Notes: generated by a model from the letters alone, not told the origin. A stretch of DNA of 64,000 nucleotides from Bigelowiella natans CCMP2755 (GCA_000320545.1 ADNK01001129.1:62001-126000); one strand, 5' to 3'. Numbered from the stretch's first letter, positions 21,374-35,082 are shown. Numbers and translations are program-made.

Positions 21374-21846
21374 GCTAGCTACATCTCATCTCCAATTAGC
21401 AATGCATGATGTTTGTTTGATTGTGCGTGCATTTCAGTGCGTGCATCCTCATTTGCAGGTTGTGGCACAGCATGTCACATGCCCACACATGCGGTCATGA
21501 TTGATGTGTGTCTTCTGCTCGCGAGTCACGACCGCAGCAGCGCATTTTGCGGCTGATATAGCATAGCTAGCATAGAATGGCCGCAACGCAGACAAGGCAA
21601 GTAATGAACCGATAAAATGAACCATGCTTCAATGATGATCCTTGTGATACCCAATCAACATCTAGACATGAAAATGAACCAATTGAAGCTCTATGCAAGT
21701 ATTCATCAACATGCAGCTAGAGGACCACCTCGCATCATGGCAATCATAGGCATGTCGTATTGTTTCCTGTAATTCTCCCCTACATCTCCACATCTATCTC
21801 TCAGGCCTTTCGTCTTTGCTTGCTAGTCTTCAATCTACGATCCACA
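21132..21846. other. Convergent 3' spacer between protease and SRP72 genes
   Basis: No gene is seen. It contains GATCGATC (21184-21194), TTGCTAGC repeats (21247-21262), a C run and (CT)n block at 21313-21373, GCTAGCTAC, and TCTAGACATG near 21661. The composition is like the spacers at 1.2-1.7, 9.0-9.7 and 35.1-35.5 kb. Confidence 0.55.
21313..21373. repeat. C run and (CT)n microsatellite
   Basis: About 16 C followed by about 20 CT units, directly adjoining CTAGCTAGC. Confidence 0.9.
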
Positions 21847-22001
21847 TCATCGCTTTCCCCTTTTCTTCTTCAGCCTGCGCTTCTCGCGTGCGCTCAGCTT
21901 CGGAGCAGCCTACAACAAAATATGGGCAGAATCAGGTTTAATTCCTCAAGATCGGAGTGTCTTGCAGCAAATAACGACGAGGACAACACAAGACTGGCGC
22001 G

Positions 22002-22045
<44 letters not shown>

Positions 22046-23930
22046 TACCGATGGCTTCTTCTCTTCCTTCACAGGCTCCTTTGTTTTGTCGAGCGACGCA
22101 GCGAGGTCAGCGCGCACAGCTCCTCCCTAGGGGAAAAGAAGGAAGAAACAACAGGAAAATTCAGGCGAAGCAAGCTACGACGAGGAAACAATGAAGATTT
22201 GTTGTCGGATAATAAATACCTGAGGTCCTCGCATCAGGTTGTTCTTGTTACGCCTGCGGCCCTTGCCGCGCTTATTGTAGCTCTAAGTGGAAAAATAGAA
22301 GTAGTAGAAGAGATTAGGGTGTGGTAATATGAGCATCACTAAAAGCAGCACGCATCGTTTTTGAGATGTGTAAAGGTAAAGGCTTTGCAAAACGCGGAAG
22401 GACTGCTGCGTACACACATGCAACATTTCGATGAATGTACCCTCTCCCATTTTGGCAGCCATCGCTCAGGATCAGGAGTCTGATGGGGAGGATAGGCATG
22501 ATGTGTACAAGTTACCTGAGCTCAGTGTAAGGTGACGACGATGATAATGATGATGATGATAATGATGACAAAATAACTGGTACTGTCGCATGGATCGAGA
22601 CGTTTGCACTCACAAAACAGCTCTCTGCTGACCTATACTGTGCTGCTACTACTGCTACTGCTACCTCGTTCGGGTCGTAGTTCTTTGGGAGCCGTTTTTT
22701 GCGCTTTCGCTTCTTCTTCTTCACCACGGCACCTCCTGTTTCACCGCACGATAAAGAATAAGAACAAGACGATTGCTACAGCTACTACTACTGCACATTG
22801 TATGCTACTACTATTACTACTACTACTATTACTACTTCTACTACCTTTAGCATCGTCGACTGAGACTCCTTCAACTTCCATATCATCGGCCTCGCCTAGC
22901 CCCTTTTGTTTTTGTTTCAGTATTTATATCCATCATCATCATCATCATCACTCATCGTGCCGTGTTGTTGAATGATGTATTCCCGTGGCCTAGTCCCCCC
23001 CCCTCCATCTTCTCCCTTTCACAGCTGCTACGACGCAGATGAATGAGTGCTGCCCCGCAACGAGGTTGCTGGGTTGTGGCGCGTAAGAACTATCAGTCAT
23101 ACTTCCTACCCTTTATTTTGGCGACGGATATTACTGTTTCCTACTACTTCTACAACTTCTACTACTACTACTACTACTATTCACACTACCTCGAGAGCGT
23201 CTACATCCAGCCCTTCCATATCAAGTGCTGGCAGCTTCTTCGCATACTGTACAGCACCACCACACATGTAGAATTACTGTTAGTGTTGTTATTGTCATTT
23301 GTCAGCATGTCTTTGTGTCGCCTTTCATCTAAATATAGTCCACACGACTATGGTGAGGAGGAGGAGGCAGCGGAAAGAAGAGGAGGAGGAGGAGGAGGAC
23401 AATGTGCGGATGGTAAATTCTCCTCCCCCATCTAAAAGTAGTAGGCACAGAGCTCAGAAGAGGTGAAATTCTAAATGTATACTATTTCCTCATGATGTTA
23501 CTCAATCGGGAAATGGTGCGGATAAATCATCATTGCGTGTGCCTTTAGTGATCGCCCGTACATAATAGAGATAATAATGCGGGGTTTTATTTGTTTCCGT
23601 GGTAACTCTTCTTCCTCCTCCTCCTCCTCTCCCACCAACCTTCTTCGCAAAATCGATGTCGTAGAGAGCCGCGTTGACGACCACGCCGCACAGATCTAAG
23701 AGCGACGATACGAGGTGAAGAATAAGAGAACGAATCGCACAAATCCACAGCATGCCCATGCACACGCTGATACTCATCATGTCGTCTCGCCCCCGTCATA
23801 TTAGACGGAAGGAAACGGTTGCGATGGAGGAAAGAGAGGATGGGGAGTAACATAGGTCGTGGCATTCATCTATGTTTCTGACGGAGACAATGTGTCTTTG
23901 CCTTTCTTCCGTGTGTTCTTTTGAATGGAT

Positions 23931-23962
<32 letters not shown>

Positions 23963-24164
23963 GCTACTAATTATTATTATTATTATTATTATCATCGTCA
24001 TTACGTGCCACTTCGCCCGTCGACTTCGCCATGAGCTCGTAAGCCTCTGCAGCAGCCTTGTGGTCCTACGAATGTCATTATGCAAGAAGGGGGGGGAGGG
24101 GGGGGATTACAAAGCTTTACGACAGTTATGTGCTGCTGCTACTGCTGCTACTACTACCAAGAGA

Positions 24165-24196
<32 letters not shown>

Positions 24197-24398
24197 AACA
24201 ATAACGACGATGCTTGTGCGATATATACAACTGTAAAGTACCCCAAGTTTTGCCTTGATGTCGGCACCTGCAGCCCTTAGAGAGTCAGCAACTTGCTTTG
24301 CATCAGGGGTATCAGCAGCCTAGGGTACGTATCATGCGGATAGAAGGGAAAGCAAAGAACAGTAATAATGGTAGTAGTAGGAGGAGGAGCCGTGAGCA

Positions 24399-24434
<36 letters not shown>

Positions 24435-25035
24435 GCGATGTGGGGATGGTAGTTGTGAAGATTATGATGATTATCTTGATGTTATCAGTTATATCATTTA
24501 AGGATGTGTGGTAGCCACAGAGGCGACATCGACGATGTAGAGTAGTTCAAGAAGAAGCGAAGAACTTCTTTCCCGGTTAGTACTACCTCCTCGGGTTTCA
24601 CGCTCTAGAACCTAGTACTACTGCTGCTGCTACTACTACTCTACTTCGCGTTGTTTCTTCTTCTTCTTCTTCTTTTTCTCCAACACCATGACTAAAGGAG
24701 TAGGATGCAGCAGTCCAACTTCGCTTTCTCGCTTGATGTATTATTGTTATTTTCACCTTCCAATAGCCGATCGCTTCATCAAGCTTCTCTGCAGCCTATC
24801 ATGTTGTTATCCAATAACGATCGTTAAATGATGATGATAATGACGGAGAAGATTACGATTCAGCTCAAACACCTGTGCAATATTCCCGGTCTTACTGAGC
24901 CAACGCACGATGGTTCCTTCGTGATAGTAGTAGTATTCATTTTGTTATTATTAGTAGTAGTATTTGTAGCAGTGGTAGTTGTCGGGATATTCAAATAGAT
25001 ATCAGGGATATGCCGGAAAGAACGCAGAATATAGC

Positions 25036-25068
<33 letters not shown>

Positions 25069-25096
25069 TGATGCAGGAGAACTTTTGACTGGTATT

Positions 25097-25140
<44 letters not shown>

Positions 25141-26024
25141 CGAATGATACGGAGAAAACTGGTATTTTTCATTTCAATGTGACCACCACTTGTTGTTTAC
25201 CTACGACGGCAGGCTTTTTCGACACTTCGCCGTCTAGTTCGCTCAACGCCTAAGTCACGGAGAAAAAGGGCACAGGGTAGTAGTAATTATCATCGTTTAT
25301 CCGTTTGTCCATCCTCCTTTTCCTCCTTATCATCATCATCTCAATATTCCTACCTGAATCCCTTCCTCGTATTTTCCCTTGGTGAAATAGATGGTGGCGA
25401 TGGCCACCAGGCACGAGGCCCTTCCCTCCCCTGCTTTCTTTGCCTCCTCGCTGTCAACGAATTCTTGCAGCACCTGAGCGGATTTTCGGAAGGCAATTAC
25501 GGATGAAGATAATCGCAATTTGAGTAACTTTTGTTGCATAAGTTCATGCTTGCATGTCGAATGAGACGGAGTCACCGGGCAGATCAACATGGCACAGTTC
25601 CACTGTCTCGGGATGGCATACATGGCGTGTTTGGGGAAAAAATGATACGAAGTTCTCTCATCAATGCTGCTACCTTTAAGGATTTCACCCATCCCGTTTT
25701 CCCCCTAACAAAATAATCGCAGAGAACAAGATCAGGAGGATGATGATGGTGATGATGGTGATGACGATGATGACGATGATAACGATGGACGTAGCAATAA
25801 TAGTAGTTGCCAAAGAAATGATGGAATACGCTTTGAAATAGGTATCATTATCGTCATCATAATTATTCTCAGCACCACAACTTCATTATCGTACATGTAT
25901 AAGCCTGAAGCGTAGGCGAGAGTTGGGAAAGCACTGTTAGGAAACTTCTTCTTCAGCTGAATATAGTCTTGCTCCTGAGACGACGACGAGACAGCATCAA
26001 CATCCATCATAAATGGCAACAGAT

Positions 26025-26062
<38 letters not shown>

Positions 26063-26164
26063 GACATCAAAAAGCCGCAACAAGTCATCACCAAGCACGA
26101 TGGCCGTGAGATTACTTTCTATATCATGCTTACTACCGCATCATGGTGTAGTAGCGGTATACAG

Positions 26165-26210
<46 letters not shown>

Positions 26211-26584
26211 CAATCAAATTTTAGCCGCATCGTCGTCATGCCCCACCACTCCCCTCCCCCACCCCCCCTCGCAGCAGCATATGTTCCATAGCAGCTGCAG
26301 CACCTTTCCTGAAGTGCCCTGGAGCAGAGCTAAGCAGTGATTCAGGCGTGCCACACGCCTTTTTATTTATTGCCATCATTATCATTCGAAGACCACCAAA
26401 TCAAATCAAGGACACGGAGAGAAAAGCGTCGTGGCCGATAGCAAGAACCCAACCGACAGAAAGACGACATAGAATCTCATATACGGGTATATATATATAT
26501 ATACATACATACATATGTTGTTGTATTTTTTGGATAGATGGGTGCTGCAGGAGACATGTGTTTTCTTCTTCTATGGATCGTCTC

Positions 26585-26626
<42 letters not shown>

Positions 26627-29543
26627 ACACTATCATCGCTCTACTGCTAGCTTCTTCTGACTCCGCATACTTTTGCGTCTCAGAGAGTTTGGAAATCGGA
26701 TAGTTGCCGAGTTCACGTGCCCATCTTTCGGCTTCATTTCCTTTCGTCTTTTTCCCGATCTTAAGAGATTGTAGCATATGTTACTATTGTTGTTGTTGTT
26801 GTTGTTGTGGTGGTGGTGGTGGTGTGGATGAGGAGACGATGATTGGGATAATGGTAATGATACCAATATGATGATGATGATGATGATGATAATGATCATG
26901 ACGACGACGATACTGGTGAGAATGACGATTTTTTTAATCAGCAATAATAATACAACAATCATTTTCGTCATCGTTATCGAGGCATTTCCAATAGGAAAAT
27001 GTCTCCTACCGATAAGAGCTTAAGCAAATTCATCCGAGCTCCAGCAGCAATCTAAATTTATCAAAAAATGATGATACCGTTGCCGTCGACGGTCGGTCGA
27101 AATAAAACTTACAGAGAACACAAGTAATCCATATTTTGGTCCAAGCACAATCAGCACATCACCACACACACGAGGAGAAGCAAAAAAATCTTATCGCGTA
27201 GTAGTAGTAGTGCCCTCTCACTAACATGCAGCATTCCTGTTCACAATCATCACAATGCTGTGTTTTCTTCGATTTATTACAGAAGGGTCTTTGGACGTGA
27301 GCAAGCCGCGATATATTTCCTCAGCTCTTTTGAAATATAGTAACACGGCAACATTATGAGGAGAAAGCTTGAATATATGACCACCAGCTTCCACGTACCT
27401 CGATTTGTCATCTTGCAGCTGTGCTATGTAGGCCACGAGCAAGTTCACAGCCTCCATCTCTGACTCAATTTCCTTGCTATCCCCCCTTTTGATTATCAAG
27501 GTGCTATCAGTGTAAGAAGAAGGGGAAATGAAGAAGGGCTCTCATACATGTTACAGCAGATCAGTTTTTGTAGCACAATATTCTCTCCTGCTGCATTTCA
27601 ACAATGAGCAATACCCATCGGCTTCGATTTCATTCTTGCATAGTTCTGTAGCCTTCTCCACCAGCTCTTTCGCCTGCCATCATTTTCGAAGACGACACGG
27701 TGAAGACGAACGATTCTCAGCAATCATCGACCATCATTATCATCATCATCATCATCATCATCATCATTATCATCACCAGTATCAGTGCCACCACTCCCCT
27801 TGAGGAAAACTGCATCATGTTGTGACTGGTTTGTACTGCTCACCTTCGATAGATTTCCGGCCTCAATGTATGGAATAGCAGCATTGAATGCAACAGCGTA
27901 GCTCCTGAACAACCGTAATCAGCGTTTATATATCGTTATAATATCATTCAATCTCTCGCGTTGTTGCGTTAATTGATTCCGACCAGAGATCGGCGTCGAA
28001 GTTGCTGACGTAGGTCAACGCTTTGGCAGAATCGCTGTCGGCCAGACATGCCAGGTAGTTTGCCCGGATATCCCCAGCAAACTCACTGCTCTGAGAAAGC
28101 CAACAAGAGTGAGAGAAGAGGAGCCTTCGAGAATGATGGATTTATATGGGGGAGAGGGTCGAGAAGATATGGAAAGTAAATTTCCGCACGTATCAATCAT
28201 TTTCTGTTCATCCCGGCCTTTCCTCGTTCTCAGGCATCATTCCACAATCGACTAGTCCCTTACTCACCATCTGTGCCTTCTTGGAGATGAATTGCTTCTC
28301 GTAGATGCCTGCACTCTCTCCTATTCTGCCCAAGCGACGAAGCTGCCATTTGTACGCACATGCACGCATGTAAAGAAAGGAACGAGGACGATGATGACGA
28401 CGACGTGTGTATCGTGTGTATTCTGTCGATGCTCTTATTTAAATGTAGTCGTGTTTCTTCTCTTCAACCAGCTGCGCCTGTACATGCCAGAATCCTGAGG
28501 AGGAATATGATTAATTAGAGGGACAAGGACGAACCTTTGGGAACAATTGCAACTGAAAAACACACTCTCTCGAGTGAAACATACTATTATGCACTTATCA
28601 GGCCAGTTCAGTTTAGGCAGGACGTGAAGCATTTGTAGACACCTTTGTTCTTCGCCCTGTCTGCAACCTCGTTAACCAAAGCGAGTGCCTTCTCGTTTTG
28701 CTTCAGCTGCAAGGAAGTATAGTGTGACCCTCTATCGATACTCTTTGGAAAAAACGATGTGCGAAGTTCATTTGTGCGGAGTATGTCAGGAAGATGGAAG
28801 GCGGGGGAAAGTATGTTGCGAGGATTAGCGGCAGTGAGAAACCAGAGACCTGGTAGTAACAGTACACGAGCTCGAATGCATATGTCTTCTTATAGTTTTC
28901 CTGCTTCAAGATCATTCCAACTGCAGATTTATAATCCTCCTGTGATAAGGTACAGTTCATGAAATACGTCTCACCCATAATATACAACTTAATCCATCGT
29001 CTGCGATTAGGTACCCCCCCCCCCTCTCTGAACACCGACCCCAAAGTCGTGGTTTTGAAATGAGAATCGTTGATAAGTAGAAACTCTATGAGTTGGGGGT
29101 TTTCCTCTGAAGTTGATTCTTATATACGCACCTTCATAATCGTGGCTATGATTCGACAGCGGTTCATCTCCGCATCCTTTGCATCCTCCTTCAGAACTAA
29201 ATGATTAGGATTTGGGGATAAGATTCGGCGCCACAAACTTTAAAGAATCCCCTTTTTCGGATGTATTTTACGTAATGAAATTCAAAACGTTTTTTATTGT
29301 GGATAAAAAAAGCTAGAAAGGGGGGGATATCGATATCGATCGAAACGAAAGCTACATGAAGAAGGGCGATGACGTTTTCGAGTTAATTTCTCTAATCAAA
29401 GGGATTCGGGGGAAATTGAAAATTTTCGAACATTCTCCCGAGATCTTGATGATCCGATCAAGTTCATCGTCCTCAAGTTCATGGGCGGGGTGCCCTCCTT
29501 CCCCGATGAGCTCGGCAAGGGCCTTGAGCTTGTCCGCCGCCAT
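21847..29543 (-). CDS. SRP72: SRP72, signal recognition particle subunit
   Basis: SRP72 is a TPR protein that, with SRP68, binds SRP RNA for ER targeting. The start is at 29543 (MAADKLKALAELIG) and the stop TGA at 21847-21849. Exons are small and widely spaced; key ones in transcript order encode FLKEDAKDAEMNRCRIIATI (about 29190), EDYKSAVGMILKQ with YAFELVYCYYQ (28940), LKQNEKALALVNEVADRAK (28700), LRRLGRIGESAGIYEKQF (28340), DIRANYLACLAD (28060), SYAVAFNAAIPYIEAGNLSK (27880), EMEAVNLLVAYIAQLQDD (27440) and ASCLVAIATIYFTKGKYEEG (25410). The C-terminal RNA-binding signature is unmistakable: KKRLPKNYDPNE (about 22680) then TPDPERWLPKWER (22460). It continues RGPQGGAVRADLAAS and a basic end SAREKRRLKKKRGKR. 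Not every exon join was derived. Introns are packed with TAC, GAT and CT repeats. Confidence 0.92.
22003..22043. repeat. (CT)n in the last SRP72 intron
   Basis: About 20 CT units; on the transcript strand this is (GA)n, close to the donor of the intron before the last exon. Confidence 0.9.
23931..23991. repeat. (CTA)n and (TTA)n in an SRP72 intron
   Basis: About 11 CTA units to 23962 then about eight TTA units. Confidence 0.9.
24164..24196. repeat. (GAT)n in an SRP72 intron
   Basis: About 11 GAT/ATG units. Confidence 0.9.
24397..24434. repeat. (GAT)n in an SRP72 intron
   Basis: About 12 GAT/ATG units preceded by a GTA-rich stretch. Confidence 0.9.
25035..25135. repeat. Inverted microsatellite pair, potential long hairpin
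   Basis: (GAT)n at 25035-25066 and its complement (CAT)n at 25099-25135 lie about 30 bases apart in one SRP72 intron and could form a stem of some 30 bp. Confidence 0.85.
26030..26206. repeat. (GT)n and (TA)n in an SRP72 intron
   Basis: GT run near 26030-26060 and TA run near 26167-26206. Confidence 0.9.
26588..26623. repeat. (CT)n in an SRP72 intron
   Basis: About 17 CT units immediately downstream, on the transcript strand, of the exon near 26640-26760. Confidence 0.9.
26786..26822. repeat. (TTG)n and (TGG)n in an SRP72 intron
   Basis: Adjoining TTG and GGT units; (GAT)n follows near 26871-26890. Confidence 0.85.
27733..27768. repeat. (CAT)n in an SRP72 intron
   Basis: About 11 CAT units. 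Confidence 0.9.
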
Positions 29544-30132
29544 TACGACAAATGTGGAAACGTGTTTCCCGTCAATTTGTTCTTGAATATGACCTTGGAG
29601 GCATGTCTTACGCCAAAATCCCCAATCATCCTTTGGGGAGTCCAACTTTTCGCTGCACGAATTTGCAGACCAAGAGAAATAATGCGAATTATATCCGAAA
29701 ACAAATAATTTGTGTTGACGCGTGTACAATCTCCAGGGCGTTCGGCTCTTCAAATTTCTCCGTGGCTGATTGCGCAGTAATAAAGCGGCTGAAAGGGCAA
29801 AGAGGTTATCTGGCCAAGTGCGACTTTCCTGTGAAAGGAGAAGTAAGCATGGTTAGGTTTGCTTTCGACAAAATGCATATTCTGTAAGAAGTTTCTCGGA
29901 CCAGAGCTTATCTAGATTTTGATTGTGCATCCAGAGTCAACGAGTCGGCGATGTAGATCAGACTACCTCGGATGCATATCTCGAAGGATGGCGACTGGTA
30001 TTATACGTGCGACAAATTCTTAAGCTAGTCGCAGTCGGAAAATATAATATATTTTCTTCTTTTTGGGAAACTACAACATCACTGTAACTTTTTTCTGGAT
30101 CAAGTGCCAGTGCCACAAAACCCCTATCTGCG
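29544..30132. other. Divergent promoter region of SRP72 and the kinesin gene
   Basis: This 589-bp stretch separates the two start codons in head-to-head orientation and probably carries both promoters and 5' leaders. A 111-codon plus-strand frame reaching 29887 has no motif. No TATA-type element could be singled out. Confidence 0.45.
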
Positions 30133-33100
30133 ATGGCTTCGCGCACGCCGGTTCGCTTTCAACCCGTCAAGCCGTAGATCATACTAATTTATATTTTCAT
30201 CCAGAGACCTTCGAAGAAGACGGGCGGTGCAGATGGCGTGCATGTGAGCTGTCGGTTTAGGCCTGTAAACCTGAAAGAGAAGGAAAATAAAGACCAAAGT
30301 ATGTTGTAACTCGCGTCACTACTCTGTCCTTCAAAATATAGCACTCCCATTACTTTGATATTCTCTTTGAAATCAAATAGGTGCATGTGTGGTAGTATTT
30401 CCAGACCCCACCTGCGTTTCATTTGCGCCAAAAGTGCATGGTGACCTCAAACTCAATCAGAAGACAGCCACATTCAGCTTCGACCATGGTCAGAGGGTGT
30501 ACTATCGGCATCATTTGTTAAAGATACTGATAAAATCAATATGTGTTCTTAGTATTCAAACCCGAATCATCTCAAGATGAAGTATGTGCATTGAAAAATA
30601 GAATATGGAAGGAACGATATCTATGGAAATCTTTGGTAGGTTTTCCAAACTATTGGAGAGGACGTTGTGGATGAAATAATTGGCGGTTTCAATGCCACCC
30701 TTTTTGCCTACGGTCTGATCTACAACGTTTTACATATAACACGATATCAACTAGAACTTTCAAATAGGTCAGACCGGGTCTGGGAAAACGCATACTATGA
30801 TGGGAGACAAAGACGATCCATATCTTTGTGGCTTGATCCCCAGAGTTGTAGAGTATGCGATGATACGTTCTTTGAAGATTCAGTCCTTTTAAGAAAAGTT
30901 TTAAAAGGCTCTTATCATTAGGTCTATATTAAGCAAGCTCGAGCAAAAATCTGAAGCAAAAAAGAATATGATATGTTCCGTCAAAGTCTCATACGTGGAG
31001 ATATACATGGAGAGAATCAAAGACTTACTTAATCCAGCAAAATCAAACCTGAAACTGAGGGAAAATAAGACTAAAGGTTATAAAATGTCTTCTAACCATA
31101 TGATTCAAATTACTTTGAGCTTCGACGTCTAGGTGTCTGGATCGAGGATGTCACTACGGAATATGTATCGAGTAGCGAGGTTACAGTAAAATTGTGATTA
31201 GGCAGTTTCACTTGGAACATAAAAAATTGTTGATCTCCTTCTTTAGGAAGTATATGATTTAATTGAAGTTGGAACAAACAATCGTGCAATAGCTTCGACA
31301 GATATGAATAAGACATCCTCACGGTAACTCGTCGGTCTAGAAGACTAGTATCTTCCTATTCTTCTGGAAATTCCTGATCGTTCTTTATTACGCCTCTTAG
31401 GTCTCATTCGGTATTTATTCTTCACGTGAGCCAAACAGAGCAATCAGAAGGAGGGGGAAATAATGACGACGAAGGCACGAAGAAGAGGCAAGACGATATA
31501 CCATGCGACTTGTGCAACTGTTAGTTTTCTCACAGGCAGTTCCTATTCATCCGATCAGTGCTACGCTGTACCTGGTTGACTTAGCGGGGAGCGAGAAAGT
31601 GCGGAAGACAAAGGCGACAGGTAACTTACATAATATCATGCCATAATCAGTAACTGATGCCATCAATAGGAAAGACGCTTAAAGAGGCCATGCAGATAAA
31701 TAAATCGCTGTCAGCACTTGGGGTTAGGATACGTCGTATATCGATATATCGCTGCATCAAAAATACAAATATTTAACGTAAAATAGAATGTAATCAAGTC
31801 TCTCACGACACACTCCAAGCATGTGCCCTACAGGTCTGCCATGTAAAGCGCTAAGGGTTGGGTACAATTATTGATATTTCTATGCACATATTTAAAGGGA
31901 TTCGAAGCTAACACGGCTGTTATCGCAAGCTTTAGGCGGAAACTGCAAGGTTTCCAACCCTGAATTTGTTTCTTGATCTCAATATTTATTTTAGATACAA
32001 TCCAACAGACCTTTCTGATTCTTACTGCTTCGCCAGCTTTGTACAACAGCGAGGTTCGTGTTCCCATGATTTAAAGCCTAAAATGAGAATTAAAAAACGA
32101 TAACAATCATGATGATATTGATAATATAGGAGACCTTGAGTACGCTACGATTCGGGAGACGCGCGAAGATGGTGAAAAACAAGCCCATCATAAACACCAA
32201 AAAATCCGCAGATCACTACCTACGGTAATCAGATTTATGGCAAAGTAAAATAAATGCTGTGGCTGATGTAACGATAACTTTAGGCTACTGAAATTAGCGG
32301 AGAAGAAAATTTTACAACAGCAAGAATTGATAAATGCCCTGCAGCAAACGGAGGGATCTAGCATTGCACTAACTAACGGAGATGGGAGTCCAGGAAGAAA
32401 TCTATCTGAACATACAACACTCATCGTTTCTCAAAACGGTGGAAAGGTCATTTGAGAGGTAACCTATTTCTCTGTCTCAAATTCCTCCTTTTATTATTTT
32501 TAGGAGAGCAAAGACAATTCTACCAAGAAACATGAAACCAGGCAGCAACGACGACCATCGATGGTGAACATAGTATCTCGCCTTCAGGCTCAAATATCAG
32601 AACTGGAGGAGGAGAATTCTCGCCTAGATATGAAAAATGCGGAGATTTCAGACATGGTCTCTAAACGCAACATTAAGGCCTTTTTCCAAACACTTCAACT
32701 ACTTCTTCTTTGCCGTTCTTCTTTTATCCTTTAGTTTGTTACGATGCAATGCGAGTTGGCCGAGAAGTCCAGTCTCCTCGAGGAGCAAGAGTCAAAAATG
32801 GAAGTGTTAGAGAGAAAGTTTGATACATCGAGGAAAACTCTGCAGGTACTGAAATCAAGGCAAAGTGGTTTTCTTCCGATAACAATTTGTTTGAATTTCC
32901 AGTCCATAGAACGAAGTGTTAGTGCTATTTACGACGCACGATTATACTGCTCTCAAATGGCACACAATCGTGAGATTTCAGAGCTTAGGAAGGAGATGGA
33001 TGCCTTGAATCGACAGGTATTTCAACGCAAGGTGATGATGCTCACATTGACACGTTGCCGTGGTTTAAGGCTGAGACTAGAAGACAGTTGATGCTTCAAT

Positions 33101-35082
33101 TCGAGAGGGAGACGGGAATCAGCATTGCAGGAGCAACAACCAAGTAGGGTTTTTCCCATTTCTTCTGGACTATTCTGCGATTAGTGCCGACTGATATTGG
33201 ATGTATAGACGGACGAGACAAGGGAAGAAACCGGCGCCACCCTCAAACCAAAGGATCATCAAAAGCAATCAAGTGTAGGAATATATGCCATCTTTTTCTT
33301 AATTGAAATAATTATTAAAATTCTCCTGCAACTGTGCAACGCTTTTAGGTGCTATGTCGCGCATCTCGACGGGGTTAATGTTCGCGATAAGCCATCCATT
33401 AAGGCGACTTTGTTGGGGGTACTACTCATGAATCAAGCTATCTAAAATGTTAGAACTCGGCCTGATTCTTTTTTCGCTAGGTCCTTCCACAAAACGCAAG
33501 TTTAACTTGTAAACTAGCTGCTGAAAAAAATGACGAAGGCGACATCTTTCAACTTTGGATGCAGGTTTCAGCGTTCATGACATACCGCGAATGTTGGACT
33601 GACAGTTTAGGATACACGTGAACGTAGTCATTAAGTAATTTTGAGCATTTGGATGATTTTTATATGTAGCACGAGCTGGGATGGTCATGCGCTCGAATGG
33701 GGTCCACAATCAACATTAATCCTGAAGGAATAAGCGATGACTCTCTTTGCTGCATGAATCAGATCGCGATGGCTCATTCTTCCTGTTCCATACTCAGAAT
33801 CCGAGGTAGTAGCAATGACAAATTTAGCATTCAACAACAGAGTCATCTTTTCCGTTCGTTGCCATCGATCAGGATGTAGAGCCTTCACAACCTCCTCCAC
33901 CACCACCCCAAACTCTTGTTGTTACCGATGAAGAGGAGAGAATGAATGTAGAAGGTGGTGGATTAGGGATGCTGCCCCTCCGTCCTCGGAAAAGAAATCA
34001 AGCCACCACGAAGGACACTTCCAAAGAGGAAAAAATTGAACCTCCACCTGTTGAACAAGAACCACGAGGTGTTGCGGAGAACAATGATGATGATGAGCAG
34101 AAAGGGCAATCTACTGCAGACGAGTCAACTGCTGCTTCTACTACTTCGAACACCTCTCAGTCAGAAACTCCCACCACCTCGATCAAAAGGAATAAAGGTG
34201 GTCAACAGCCAGAGATAAACGATAAGCCATTCATTAATCTTCGTCATTTACAGAGGTTGAGTCGCTGCGCCAATTTCTTCGCATGAAATGTACGCAACTG
34301 GCTGAGGCTCAAGCAGAACTTCAAGAAATGAAGTGGAAATAAAATAATGGATAACTGAAAAATAGAGCTTCACTTTTGTTTTTTATTAAGTTGAGACATC
34401 TTGTATCTTGAGCTAACTTTGAGCATTGCTTCTACTTCGAGGCAAAAAATTGCATCTGTCAAATCGTTGGAAGCAGAGATGAAATCAGTCTCAACGTGTG
34501 TGAATGCTCTTGAATCTTTAAGCAAGATTGATTCTTAAGCAAGATTGTAACGTTCTTTTCTTTAGATTGAAAAAGGAAAATAGTGCATTAAAAGACCAGG
34601 TCTTTTCTTGGTATCGAGGAAATTTCGTTTGTGATGATTTTGTTACATCTGTTTATAAGGTTGTAATGTTGAAAGAAGGAAATGCTGAGAAGGAAAATCT
34701 GCTGGAATCATTTCGTGCATCAGCAAAACGTAATTGACGTGTTCAGTCAACTCGGAAAATTGATTTAAAAAGCAACGAAACTAACCGGCATGCCTTGTAT
34801 TTGTTTACGTGCAGTACAAGAGGTGAACATCGAGGAAAAACAAAAAATCATAGAAGATTTGGAAGCCAAAACTCAGGCATATTGACCTTTTCTAGCATAA
34901 TTTGCCAGTAAAATGACATTAAACTTTTACAGGCGTACAAGCAGCTCACAGAGAGATCACTTTCACCTAGAGGTTCAGGATCAAGACTGTTAAGAGTTGT
35001 TCGTTCAGGGCGAGCTCGCAGTCGTGCTAGCAGCTCTGCTCACGTTCCACCCAGACTTCCCGAGAGTCTTCGGGCACCTTAA
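30133..35082 (+). CDS. Kinesin-1-like motor with an SH3b-like segment in the tail
   Basis: The start MASRTPVRFQP is at 30133; the stop TAA ends at 35082. Exons at 30205-30298, 30381-30496, 30640-30712 and 30768 onward read in phase. They give VSCRFRPVN, the P-loop GQTGSGKTHTMMG (30768-30806), VSYVEIYMERIKDLLNP (about 31000), switch I NNRAIASTDMNKTSSR with SHS (31280-31410), switch II YLVDLAGSEKVRKTKATG (31570-31620), NKSLSALG, DSKLTRLLSQALGGN and ETLSTLRFGRRAKMVKNKP. This order and wording fit the kinesin heavy chain group. A coiled coil follows (32520-33020). Then comes an unusual stretch at 33350-33800 with HLDGVNVRDKPSIKATLLG and HELGWSCARMG, like a bacterial-type SH3 fold, and a Pro-rich acidic linker (33870-34190). 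Short coiled-coil exons lead to a basic Ser/Arg-rich end. About 25 introns; not every join was checked. Confidence 0.88.

Noticed and set aside
25035-25135. Repeat arrays resembling CRISPR-like spacing
   Set aside because: Simple trinucleotide runs without unique spacers, in a eukaryotic intron.
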